Of a DNA stretch of 48,870 bases, positions 1-8,107 are shown one piece after another (within the stretch, counting starts at the first letter, position 1; each line of letters opens with the position of its first letter). This stretch comes from Christensenellaceae bacterium OttesenSCG-928-K19 (GTDB lineage: Bacteria > Bacillota > Clostridia > Christensenellales > Christensenellaceae). Location of the stretch: contig JAJDHD010000017.1 in the NCBI GenBank assembly GCA_030266015.1, positions 1-48,870 on the forward strand, in the 5' to 3' direction. Under the pieces are notes generated by a model that searched no databases, had not been told where the DNA came from, and saw only the letters and a list, made by a program, of their open reading frames with translations. The position numbers were made by a program, and so were the translations under genes.

Positions 1-562
1 AGGCGACTCGTATGGAGCTTTTAATGTTCTTTTTCATTTCATTTCTTCATTTCTTATATAATCCGTAAAATAACAATAGCACAAAAAAGGATTCCTCTAC
101 CATTCTATCTCATCTGTCATAGTAAGTGCAAGCTGAAACAGCACTATATTAAACATTCCCGCAAAGGAAGAATACAATTAGTGGAAAGAATGGTTAATGG
201 CTATAAAACTTATAAAGCGGAAGCCCTTCTTGATATAGTTAAAAGCAGTGGATTTAATAAAGAATCCTTTGTGAGGGCAAAGGTGTTAAGGGAGGAGCAT
301 AATACAATGCGTTCACCTTCTTTCTTTAGATACTAACGATGCTTGCGGTATACCCAAAAGGTTTCTCTGGAAGGTGGATTTTCTTTAAAACAAAGATAGC
401 CGTGGTGCGAGCAACCGTCCATATACAACCCAAAATAAAGCATTTGATACGGAAACCTTGCCAAGCTGCAATTTGGGCGTAAGTGTTCATTGCTATTTAT
501 GCTATTGAGCAGAATGGCAAGAGAAGAAATGGCTGGTACTTGCTCAAAATTTTGTATTTACG
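1..562. other. Region without a convincing gene; decayed coding sequence
   Basis: I see no gene that I can support here. One open stretch, readable from about 25 to the stop at 332-334, has a coding-like C-terminal half from a GTG at 181, preceded by no good Shine-Dalgarno site. It encodes about 50 residues rich in Lys, Arg and Glu and resembles no family I recognise. The rest is interrupted in all frames and looks like remnants of older genes. Confidence 0.4.
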
Positions 563-1660
563 GTGTGTGGACGGGATGATATACTAAAAAAAGCATATAG
601 AACCAATGAATGCGGGGGGAATTGGGTGGATTGGACAAATAATGATAACAAATATCGCCAGGTAAAAAGTAAGATTTTGCTGGCGGCCTTGTGTATTGGG
701 CTGGCGGCTACGCTGGTGGGCGGCATTTACAACGCGACGCACGGCTATACGGGTTGGCCTGTTGCAATACACATAGTCGGCTTTGTTCTGCTTGCCCTGC
801 TGCTGGGCTTGTTTAAAAAGATTAATAAAAACGTGATCTGTGCCCTTGCGTTTGCCTATTACTGCTTTGCCTATACACCCTTTGCATGGTTATCGTTAGG
901 CGGCTTATACAGCAGCGTACCTTATGTGGTGTATGTGTTTTTCATGTTAACCTTTGTTTTGCTGGATGGCAGGCTGGGGCGTTTTTTCACAATTGCATAT
1001 ATGGCGGTAATACTTGTGCTGGTGGGCTTTAATTTGGCTGACCCACCCGTGCAAAACCAGCTTACGCCTATTTTTCCACTGGCGTTCAGCTATTTGGTTA
1101 TGCTTGTCGTGTTAGTGATAGTAACCGGGATGTACAAGCGGCAATTCACGGCCCTTTTACATCAAAACCGGCAGGATTCTATCACGGATGTGCTGACAGG
1201 TTTACATAACCACCGGCACCTGACGGAGCTGCTGAATGAGGCGGAACAGTGGCAAAAGCAGTCACCAGAGCACGACTACGCCATTGCAGTAATCGACCTG
1301 GATGATTTCAAACAGGTCAATGACCAATATGGACACAGCACAGGCGACGACGTATTGCAGGAACTGGGGAGCATTTTGGCGGAAACATTTCGCGCGCATA
1401 CTGTGGGCCGCTACGGCGGCGACGAGTTTGTGGCGATCTTCAAGGATACGCCATTCGAGGCGTGCATACAGATTTGTGAAATGCTGCGCCAACAAGTATC
1501 CGAGCGGCTTTTTACAGAGCAGAAAATCCATATCTCGCTTAGTATAGGTTTATGTAACCGCTCCCAGATCGAAGGGCAGGATCTGTTCGCTGAGGCAGAC
1601 GTGCTGCTTTACAAAGCTAAAGAGCAGAACAAAAACCGTGTGTTGTTCCATGAAATATAG
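563..1660 (+). CDS. Membrane-anchored diguanylate cyclase (GGDEF domain)
   Basis: Predicted to make cyclic di-GMP from two GTP at the cytoplasmic face of the membrane. Residues about 37-190 form five or six hydrophobic segments with no recognisable extracellular sensor domain. The C-terminal 160 residues are a GGDEF domain, with the IDLDDFKQVND metal/nucleotide motif near 244 and an intact GGDEF signature at 285-289, so it should be catalytically active. The inhibitory RxxD site normally found upstream of the signature is absent (Phe and His occupy the Arg and Asp positions), so product inhibition through that site is unlikely. The start is uncertain: the GTG at 563 has no clear ribosome binding site, while a GTG at 626 sits behind a G-rich stretch. 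It stands alone, with about 730 bases to the next gene. Confidence 0.85.
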   Translation: MCGRDDILKKAYRTNECGGNWVDWTNNDNKYRQVKSKILLAALCIGLAATLVGGIYNATHGYTGWPVAIHIVGFVLLALLLGLFKKINKNVICALAFAYYCFAYTPFAWLSLGGLYSSVPYVVYVFFMLTFVLLDGRLGRFFTIAYMAVILVLVGFNLADPPVQNQLTPIFPLAFSYLVMLVVLVIVTGMYKRQFTALLHQNRQDSITDVLTGLHNHRHLTELLNEAEQWQKQSPEHDYAIAVIDLDDFKQVNDQYGHSTGDDVLQELGSILAETFRAHTVGRYGGDEFVAIFKDTPFEACIQICEMLRQQVSERLFTEQKIHISLSIGLCNRSQIEGQDLFAEADVLLYKAKEQNKNRVLFHEI

Positions 1661-2394
1661 AGCGCAAGCAAGGAAGCTTAAGCCCGTGAACAGCACGAGA
1701 CGGGAATGTGCCTTTCATTTCATCGAAGCATTGACAATTGATATAATTACGAAGCCAAGAACAGGAAAATAACAAGGGTTCGCTCCATGTTTTTATTGCT
1801 GCTCGTTAGTGTTGCAAGCATGTAAGAAGTTTCGCTTATTAATCCAAGATTTAAACTGATGACATATTTTTTTGTAGACAGTGCTGCAATACACATCTGT
1901 GCAGCCTGATTGTTATCTTGCCAATAGGGATGTACGTTAAAAATTTGGTGCGCGCCGTGTTATCGCCAAACATTCATTGTTTCGGCTCCAAATGAAACAT
2001 CGTGGCGCGATGGCATTCGTATTTCCCTTTTTTAAATAAAAATGCCTGTTGCGGCAGAAATCAAAGATATCAGAATCGATGTGCTTCCCCTTTAGGATCA
2101 AGGTTAAGCACGATCCTGTAATCGTTGCGGGGCAGGCGGTTTGTACCTAACAGAGCCGTGCTGCCTATGGATTCTGTAGATAAGATAAAGAAAAGTGAAG
2201 ATTGTGCACTCAATTTTAAGTAAAATTGTAGGGAAATGAAGAGCATCCGGAGATTGTGTAAAGGAAGTGAGGTTGGCTGCTTGGCATACTGAAGTCAAAT
2301 GTTTTGATGTGTGCCTTCAAATTGCCGTCAACGCCAATCCGCAAAAAGGCAACAAAACACCGGACTTCCTGTATAAAACCGAGGAGGAACTACA
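1661..2394. other. Long intergenic region, no gene seen
   Basis: About 730 bases with short frames only. TTGACA at 1731 is followed by TATAAT at 1742, but the spacing of 5 bases rules this out as a sigma-70 promoter. The ribosome binding site GAGGAGG just before 2395 belongs to the next gene. No tRNA, repeat family or strong hairpin was found. Confidence 0.5.
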
Positions 2395-3753
2395 ATGCAG
2401 GCACAGATGAAACAATCGAAAAAAAGCAAAGGTGCGGGAAGGGTGGTTCTCTCGCTGTTGCTGGCGCTTGCTCTCGGGGTGGTCGGCTATTTCGGCGTCA
2501 CCATGATAATGACTGGGCAAAGTCCGATTAAAAGCGACAATCACGTGCCCAAAAGCGATATCCCTGTAGACGCAAACGGTGATAATTTGATCGGCAACTC
2601 GATGCAAAATCTGCATTTAGGCGGGTTCATAACCATGCAGGGGGAGGATATTTTTTATGTGAATTTTGCGGATGGCGGCAGCCTGTATTGCCGCAACCGG
2701 AACGGCGAAATCACCAAGCTCACCGATTTTGCCGTGGCAAATCTCAATGTGCGGGGTGAGATGCTGGTTTTTACCGATCTGGATGCTTGCTCTGTTTTGG
2801 GAGAAGACGGCAGCATGGTCACACTATCTGCTGCAACCCATGAAGAGCTGTGGGACAAGATGGGCGAAAACGACAATATCCGTTACGGCGGGCACCTGTA
2901 TTTCATCACGGGTATTAAATCCTTCTGTGAAGAAAAGATTGCGTACGAAGACCTTACCATTGCCGGGTTAGAGAGCGAAGAGCGTTACCAAACCCCTGTT
3001 TTTCTGGAGAACGGCGATATCGTGCTCGTTGCCGCTTCGCCGGGCAGCAGTATGATGCCCACCTCCAACATTGATGTTGCGCCCACATTTGTGCCGCTGT
3101 CTGCGACGGTAGACGGCCCCGTTTTTCAGCCGGTTAAGGCGGCCACTGTGGAATACACACCCGATTCGGTGGTGATTATAAATCCCGATGGGGCGACTGT
3201 CCGGGTGAATCTCAGCGGCGCACAGGGCGATCTTATTCAAAATGTGGTGGCGGCAGGCGATAAGGTGTTTGTCGAAACAGTCAACAAAATAAATGGCAAA
3301 GTCACCATAGCCGCAATCGACGCATCCACCGGCAAGGCGATGGCAACCATTTCGGGAGATTCGATGCAGTCAGACGGTGAAAACCTGTTTTTCATCAACA
3401 ACAATGCTATTTTCAGGTTCAATGTGCAAACGGGAAAGATGACGCAGGTATCGGAAACGCCGTGTGCTTCCAGTTGGTACGAAATCCGCCCAAATGGCAC
3501 GGTTGTTTATCAATCAAGGGATACATACACAAACAAGGAAGTGACATTCCGCTCTGAGCCGGAAAAAAACGGCACGTACACGACAAAGGTGGGGGGGGCC
3601 GGGCATTGGCAGAATTCCCTTTTTCTTTCGGAAAAGTCTGGCTCGTTTATCCGGGAACAGTTATTATGCATGGAACACCACCAGGGAATGTTGGGTTCGT
3701 GCCGATACCGATATCTCTTCCAAAGACCCGGACGGAAAAACAGTGTACTATGA
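2395..3753 (+). CDS. Membrane-anchored extracellular beta-propeller-like protein (DUF5050-like), N-terminal part of a frameshifted gene
   Basis: The start at ATG 2395 follows a strong GAGGAGG site. Residues 1-15 are basic and about 16-38 form one membrane anchor, leaving the rest outside. The extracellular part has repeating strand patterns with phrases such as GEDIFYVNFADGGSLYC and GENLFFINNNAIFRF, as in the DUF5050/YWTD-like propellers seen on clostridial surface proteins; this family match is from memory of the pattern. The reading frame is lost at about 3651-3655. After that point this frame gives about 35 implausible residues and stops at 3753, while the next frame continues sensibly. 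Removing one G from the CCGGG run restores a single protein of about 644 residues ending at 4330. The function is unknown; it may be a cell-surface sensor or binding protein. The next gene follows by 36 bases and may be co-transcribed. Confidence 0.65.
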   Translation: MQAQMKQSKKSKGAGRVVLSLLLALALGVVGYFGVTMIMTGQSPIKSDNHVPKSDIPVDANGDNLIGNSMQNLHLGGFITMQGEDIFYVNFADGGSLYCRNRNGEITKLTDFAVANLNVRGEMLVFTDLDACSVLGEDGSMVTLSAATHEELWDKMGENDNIRYGGHLYFITGIKSFCEEKIAYEDLTIAGLESEERYQTPVFLENGDIVLVAASPGSSMMPTSNIDVAPTFVPLSATVDGPVFQPVKAATVEYTPDSVVIINPDGATVRVNLSGAQGDLIQNVVAAGDKVFVETVNKINGKVTIAAIDASTGKAMATISGDSMQSDGENLFFINNNAIFRFNVQTGKMTQVSETPCASSWYEIRPNGTVVYQSRDTYTNKEVTFRSEPEKNGTYTTKVGGAGHWQNSLFLSEKSGSFIREQLLCMEHHQGMLGSCRYRYLFQRPGRKNSVL

Positions 3754-4330
3754 CTACAGCAATATTAGGATGAACTGGAGCGGCGAAAGGCGGGACAAAG
3801 GCCAAAACCAGTTGCACTTCCTTCAACCCGGCGAATTGGGAAAGCTGTTTACGGATGCAAGCAAACCGGCTGACACGTCCGCCCCAAGCCAGAGCGCATC
3901 TACCCCGGCTCCTGCCACACCCACCCTGGCTCCGAACACACCTACGCCGGCCCCGGCCACGCCTACTCCAGCTCCGGCCGCGCCGGCAGCAACAGATCTG
4001 CTTGGCACCTGGAACGGCAGCTATCATCCAGATCAAGGCGAATCCGGCATGTCGCTGGATGTGTACGAGGATAACGGGAAGGTGCTCGCAAGGTGGTACT
4101 TTTATTCCCTGCCCGGTAAAAGCAATACTAAAAGCGGCTCTGTGCTAATGGAAGTCAGCTACGATGCGGCAAGCGGTATGTATGTGCTAACGACAATAGC
4201 CGAGGACGACCAGCCGCAGGGATACTCCACCATGAGCCTTTTAGGTAATCTGGCGGGCGATACATTCAGCGGAAATTCCGAATGTGCATTTTCGGTGAAA
4301 AAAGGCGCGCTATCGATCCCGACGTCGTAA
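3743..4330 (+). CDS. C-terminal part of the frameshifted surface protein (Pro/Thr/Ala linker plus beta domain)
   Basis: This is the continuation of the preceding frame. In the same frame, sense-looking protein begins upstream of the first start codon, near 3656, so the GTG at 3743 is probably not a real start. It contains the end of the propeller-like domain, then a low-complexity linker built from repeats of the type TPAPATPT (roughly residues 45-85), then a domain of about 100 residues with alternating strands (LLGTWNGSY near its start) that probably forms a small beta-barrel or sandwich outside the cell. The linker resembles spacers that hold surface domains away from the wall. The break could be a sequencing error or a real inactivating mutation. 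Confidence 0.6.
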   Translation: MYYDYSNIRMNWSGERRDKGQNQLHFLQPGELGKLFTDASKPADTSAPSQSASTPAPATPTLAPNTPTPAPATPTPAPAAPAATDLLGTWNGSYHPDQGESGMSLDVYEDNGKVLARWYFYSLPGKSNTKSGSVLMEVSYDAASGMYVLTTIAEDDQPQGYSTMSLLGNLAGDTFSGNSECAFSVKKGALSIPTS

Positions 4331-4366
4331 AAAATGCCCTAATCCCAACCATAGAGAGGTAAGGTT

Positions 4367-5824
4367 ATGCACTGTATCTATTGCAAGGCACCACTGGCAC
4401 CCGGCGCATCGTTTTGTGCGAATTGCGGGCGCAGCATAAATGAAAGTATGGATTCCGGCGCTCCGGGTATCGTTTGTCCAAGTTGCCGGGCCGTTTTGCC
4501 CGCGGGGACTCAATTTTGCGTGAACTGCGGATGCGCTCTCCCTGAACAAGCAGCGCCGCATTCGCCCCAGCCACAGATGCGGGTTCCCGAAGGCTATGTG
4601 CCTGATCCGCGCAGTGGGCAATATTATACTGCCGCCCCGGGGAACACCCTGCCGCCACAAAACGTTGGGAGGGGAAAAACAAGGGTGTTTCTCATTTTGC
4701 TCCCTTTTATTGCATTGTACGTCGGAGGATTGGCGGCATTTGCCCAGGCAGGTGGATTCGCAAGTGAAGAGTTTCAGGAAATTCCGCCGGGTGTTGCCCG
4801 CCTTTCGCTCGACTCGTACAGCATGCCAAATTTTCAGCCCATAGATGGTGATGATCCCGTTTATGAATTTGGCGAAAGCGCGGGTGCATATGAATCCACA
4901 CTTGACCCATATTCCGGTGAACTGCTTGATCCGTACGACGTTCGCTCCTTCTGGGGCAGCTTCCATGATGCCGGTTCCTTCGCCTCTTCCATGGGGCTTT
5001 CCTATAACACATCGGAAACAGAGCGTCTCAGAAAACAGGTAGATTTTGATCTGGAAATCTATACCGGCCCCTTTGATCATGTTCTTCCCGCAACGGATAG
5101 AGCAGAATGCTACGCTTACGTTATGCCCACCGGCAATGTATACCGGTTTGATTACAAGTATTACATGAGCGCATCCGCGTCTCCGCAGGAAGTTGCCGAC
5201 ACCTATTACGCCGCCGTAGACGCAATGGGCGCAATGGTTAGCAATACAAAGGATTTGGAAATTTTCAACGAAGATCGCGAGGGCTTTTCTTACGATGAAA
5301 TCGCAGAACACGTCGCATCCGGTACGGAGTATTATTCCTTCCGTACAGGCTTTGGAACCGGGGCCAACCCTGTCGACTGTTCGAGTGTTATGCTTCTCAA
5401 GCGCGATGGCGTACTCTCCCTGATTATGCAATGGATTTTCCCCTTGGACGAGTCCCCCATCGTGCAAAGCTCATCATCCAGCGAAAGCTCCGGCTCCTCC
5501 GACAGTTCTGCCAGCTCCGGCAGCTCTGCCAGCTCCGATAGTTCGGCCAATAGCGGTATCTGTACCGAATCAGCTGTCGGTCATCCTCTGGCAGAGTGCG
5601 TATCGCAGCTTGAAGCTCCTGTTTCTCCTCGCGGGCAACCACCAGGTTCGGGATACGATCTATATCCATTTTACGCTTGGAATAGATCCGCGTATCCGGG
5701 TCAAACTCCGAATAACTCCAGTGCCGACCATCGCTCCGATTTTGTGCCCACTGCCGCCGCTTATCCTCTAAAAGGAATTCCGCGACTGCTTCCGAGACAG
5801 GCACCTCCTGCCTGCAATACATGA
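4367..5824 (+). CDS. Double zinc-ribbon membrane protein with an abnormal, read-through C-terminus
   Basis: The N-terminus has two tandem zinc ribbons (CIYC...CANC at about 3-20 and CPSC...CVNC at about 38-55), then a proline-rich linker, one membrane segment near 107-127 and an extracellular region of about 220 residues. Such zinc-ribbon/TM proteins are common in Clostridia and their role is unknown. From about 5467 the protein becomes a Ser/Gly tail (SSSSSESSGSSDSS-like). After about 5555 the remaining 85 or so residues are exactly the antisense of a truncated sigma-like gene on the other strand, so they are not native coding sequence. The original 3' end was therefore probably lost at a recombination junction near 5555-5567. 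The AGAGGTAAGG ribosome site supports ATG 4367. It lies 36 bases behind the preceding surface-protein gene. Confidence 0.7.
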   Translation: MHCIYCKAPLAPGASFCANCGRSINESMDSGAPGIVCPSCRAVLPAGTQFCVNCGCALPEQAAPHSPQPQMRVPEGYVPDPRSGQYYTAAPGNTLPPQNVGRGKTRVFLILLPFIALYVGGLAAFAQAGGFASEEFQEIPPGVARLSLDSYSMPNFQPIDGDDPVYEFGESAGAYESTLDPYSGELLDPYDVRSFWGSFHDAGSFASSMGLSYNTSETERLRKQVDFDLEIYTGPFDHVLPATDRAECYAYVMPTGNVYRFDYKYYMSASASPQEVADTYYAAVDAMGAMVSNTKDLEIFNEDREGFSYDEIAEHVASGTEYYSFRTGFGTGANPVDCSSVMLLKRDGVLSLIMQWIFPLDESPIVQSSSSSESSGSSDSSASSGSSASSDSSANSGICTESAVGHPLAECVSQLEAPVSPRGQPPGSGYDLYPFYAWNRSAYPGQTPNNSSADHRSDFVPTAAAYPLKGIPRLLPRQAPPACNT

Positions 5825-5843
5825 TTGTAACTTCTTTGGACAT
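5565..5843 (-). pseudogene. Truncated sigma-70-like regulator of the conjugative-element type
   Basis: Read on the minus strand from ATG 5843, preceded by GGAAAGGTAGGGA. The first 93 or so residues match the pattern of small sigma-like proteins carried by integrative elements of Firmicutes: VTIMYCRQEVPVSEAVAEFL, then RRQ..RSDGRHWSYSEFD, then the region-4-like helix LPEDDRQLIRYRY. Such proteins are normally around 130-200 residues and end with a helix-turn-helix. Here the frame runs into the Ser-repeat DNA of the neighbouring zinc-ribbon gene just before that HTH, so the DNA-binding part is missing. It is a fragment left by a deletion or recombination. The open frame formally continues to 5424 through the antisense repeat. 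Confidence 0.65.
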
Positions 5844-6073
5844 GCGTCCCTACCTTTCCTCGAAGGGAAAGGAGCCGCTCTGCGCCAGTAGTCATTTCAC
5901 GCCATTAGTTTTCAACCATAAATCCTGCTTTCTAAGCCATTCATTTCATTGCAGAGGATTACTCCTCCACCAATCGATTGGATTTATTTGACGGGACTGC
6001 AAAACCCGCCATATTTTATAGTTTAAGCGGAATATTTGAAAATATTTTGTCCTTTATTAAAACAATCTGTAAA

Positions 6074-6310
6074 TGTTGCTTTGTGGACCTTTTCTGAAAT
6101 CGGAAAAGGTCCACCCAAAGCAACACACAGTATTATATCAAAAATCTTTCGTGATTTCACCGAAAGGTTTGGCGGTTGAACATTCGTCGGATTTCCGACG
6201 AACCACTAAAGTAACTGTTTTTCTAAAAGACTTTGTATCAAGATTGTTTATCCAAAAAAACATTGGAGAAAAATATCCACTTAACCTTTTTGTGAAATCA
6301 CAAAAAGGTT
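6074..6310. repeat. Array of four palindromic (REP-like) hairpins
   Basis: Four strong inverted repeats lie in one intergenic stretch. Hairpin 1 has arms GTGGACCTTTTC (6083-6094) and its exact complement at 6103-6114, extended outward by GTTGCTTTG/CAAAGCAAC. Hairpin 2 has arms AAATCTTTCG (6142-6151) and CGAAAGGTTT (6161-6170) around GTGATTTCAC. Hairpin 3 has TTCGTCGG (6183-6190) and CCGACGAA (6195-6202). Hairpin 4 has a 13-bp perfect stem, AACCTTTTTGTGA (6283-6295) and its complement at 6298-6310. All four loops contain GAAATC or its complement, and hairpins 1, 3 and 4 are followed by AAAG(T/C)AAC. This looks like a repeat family rather than one terminator. Confidence 0.7.
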
Positions 6311-6389
6311 GGACAAAAGTAACTGTTTTCGGTTTACAACGCCGCTTTAACTGTCCTTATATATGAAAACCTTTTTTAAGGAGAAGCTT

Positions 6390-6731
6390 ATGTTATACAC
6401 AAAAGAAGGCAGCATATTAAAATGCAGCAGGAAATGGGGAGGAGGAGATTTCTGGCCATGCACATGCGCGGTATGCGGTGACAAGTCATATTATAAATAC
6501 TGTTCGCAGCGTTGTGCGAATGACGCCGCCATCGCCAGGCGCAAGGCAAAGGCAAACGCCAAACGGCTGGAACACACAAAATGCAGTGTTTGCGAAAAGC
6601 CGATAGAGCAAAACCTAAAAAACAAAATCCGCAAATATTGCTCCAACGCCTGTAAGCAAAAAGCGTATCGGTTAAAAAAGAATACATCGGGTTTTCTGGA
6701 TTCAGAAAAAATTGACAGGCACTCAAAATAG
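6390..6731 (+). CDS. Small zinc-finger protein of unknown function
   Basis: 113 residues from ATG 6390, chosen because AAGGAG lies 7 bases upstream; an in-frame ATG at 6363 has no such site. Two treble-clef-like cysteine clusters are visible: CAVC followed by YCSQRC, and CSVC followed by YCSNAC, separated by a Lys/Arg/Ala-rich helix (ARRKAKANAKR). The paired C-x2-C...C-x3-C pattern and high basic charge suggest nucleic-acid binding. Similar small Cys-rich proteins occur in phages and integrative elements. I cannot name a family with confidence. It lies directly after the palindrome array and before mobilization-type genes, consistent with a mobile-element remnant. Confidence 0.6.
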   Translation: MLYTKEGSILKCSRKWGGGDFWPCTCAVCGDKSYYKYCSQRCANDAAIARRKAKANAKRLEHTKCSVCEKPIEQNLKNKIRKYCSNACKQKAYRLKKNTSGFLDSEKIDRHSK

Positions 6732-6989
6732 ACCTGTGGACAACATTGTCCGAAGGTTGGCCGATAGCGGGTCGTATCATATGAGGCAAGCTGCATGAGA
6801 ATCGGCATCGACAAACTTGCCTGCGCCGATGTTGTACTCGTGAAACCTTTTGGCAATATTGCCAAGATGTTAGTTGCAGATTGGCTTTTGTGAATTCAAA
6901 AAACCTATTCTGTGTGCCAAATGGGGCTTCCATTTTGCAAGTTTAGGATTATACTGTGTTGCTAAAGGAAACCAGGGAGGTATCTGATT

Positions 6990-7367
6990 ATGATCAAAAA
7001 ATACATAGCCTTATCACTCTGCATGTCCCTGTTCTTCGCGGGATGCACATCCAAGGATGTATCATCCGTCAGCGAGGCAGCGTCTGCGGAATCAACAGTC
7101 GCGTGTGTGGCCGAAGCCGATGAATCTCAGCCGGTAATAACCACAAAGGAGCCCGTAGCGGAATATGACGAAACTAAAATGGAGGCCACAGCAAGTCCCG
7201 GCCCCCGTCCTGCGCCAACGGCATCGCCCTCCGCGAGTGCGGCAGCAGACGTGCAGGGCAAACCAGCAGCCAGCGCAGATGCCCCGAACCCCCACATGCC
7301 GCTGAATGGCGGGAAAGAAAGGAAACCATCTTGCAGAAAAAATATCATCGTATCCATATTCGCATGA
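6990..7367 (+). CDS. Small secreted lipoprotein, low complexity
   Basis: 125 residues. The N-terminus MIKKYIALSLCMSLFFAGC is a type II signal peptide with lipobox FAGC (Cys 19), so the mature protein should be lipid-anchored on the outer face of the membrane. The rest is an Ala/Ser/Pro/Thr-rich tail with no domain that I recognise. AGGGAGG precedes the ATG by a proper distance. The last 37 bases overlap the start of the mobilization gene, suggesting translational coupling, and the final residues (RKPSCRKN) are probably forced by that overlap. Confidence 0.6.
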   Translation: MIKKYIALSLCMSLFFAGCTSKDVSSVSEAASAESTVACVAEADESQPVITTKEPVAEYDETKMEATASPGPRPAPTASPSASAAADVQGKPAASADAPNPHMPLNGGKERKPSCRKNIIVSIFA

Positions 7368-8062
7368 CAGAAAAGCAGTATGTTTGGTTAAAAGAGAAAA
7401 GCAGACGCGCCGGCATGACAATGAACAAATATCTTGTAAATCGTTTGGTTACATGGAAACCACTGTTTCTGCCAGAAAAAGAATTATTAGAGTGGGTTGT
7501 ATTTACAGATGAAGTCGGCAAAAAAATCAATAATGTCGCCCATTCGTTCAACGCCAAGGACGGCTGTGCCGAACAACTTCAATATGCCGTTAAGCAATTG
7601 ATACAGGTATGGGAAAAGGCCGTTTCCGCAAACCGCATCAAAGAAAAAATTGAGCACAACTGGATAAGAGAAACCGGATGGGAATACGAACCGGGCAGGC
7701 GCAAGCGGCTGGATTCGCCGGACGGCAAGTATCTGATGGTGCGACTGAATGATGAGCAATATACGTTACTGCGTGAACATATGGAACTCACGTCTTTCCG
7801 CCAGACACTGATTTTTCGCAAGCTGATCGATGGTGTGCCGCTGGAAGCCAATTTTTTCCGTCGGCACAAACGGGATCATTACACTGGTGTCAACATGATT
7901 AACAGCAACATTCGGCAAATTGCCCGGAATCCAAAAGCATTGAGAATAGACGAAGGGAGCGTAAAGCAGCTTGAGTTTTTGATCAACAAAATTATGGATA
8001 TAACAAATGGATTGTTTCGGTTCAATGTGATCGATAGGGCGTTGGGATTACGGAAGTCATAA
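7331..8062 (+). CDS. MobC-like relaxosome protein with two tandem MobC-type halves
   Basis: Predicted DNA-binding accessory protein for conjugative mobilization, which normally helps a relaxase at an origin of transfer. The N-terminal half starts with a ribbon-helix-helix pattern (RIHIRMTEKQYVWLKEKSRR) followed by KKINNVAHSFN. The C-terminal half repeats the layout: YLMVRLNDEQYTLLREHM, then NMINSNIRQIARNP, the usual MobC-family motif. Ordinary MobC proteins are about 100-130 residues, so 243 residues suggests a duplication or fusion. The TTG at 7331 is chosen because the ATG at 7364 would remove the first beta strand, and purine-rich GAAAGGAAA lies upstream. It overlaps the lipoprotein gene. 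No relaxase or coupling protein is next to it, so it is likely a leftover of a mobile element. Confidence 0.7.
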   Translation: MQKKYHRIHIRMTEKQYVWLKEKSRRAGMTMNKYLVNRLVTWKPLFLPEKELLEWVVFTDEVGKKINNVAHSFNAKDGCAEQLQYAVKQLIQVWEKAVSANRIKEKIEHNWIRETGWEYEPGRRKRLDSPDGKYLMVRLNDEQYTLLREHMELTSFRQTLIFRKLIDGVPLEANFFRRHKRDHYTGVNMINSNIRQIARNPKALRIDEGSVKQLEFLINKIMDITNGLFRFNVIDRALGLRKS

Positions 8063-8107
8063 GGGCGAGAGCATCGTATAGATTCCTTGGGTCTGCTAAA
8101 GTCAATT

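Noticed and set aside
1731..1747. TTGACA followed by TATAAT
   Set aside because: Only 5 bases separate the boxes, so it cannot be a sigma-70 promoter.
4310..5467. Long minus-strand open frame (385 codons) opposite the zinc-ribbon gene
   Set aside because: It is the complement of a gene with clear zinc ribbons, a membrane span and a good ribosome site; the minus-strand protein has no family pattern.
6073..6366. 97-codon open frame over the palindromes
   Set aside because: The protein is merely a translation of the hairpins; no ribosome site.
6388..6933. Minus-strand frame of 181 codons over the zinc-finger gene
   Set aside because: Opposite a frame with two clean Cys clusters and AAGGAG; no motif in the minus-strand protein.
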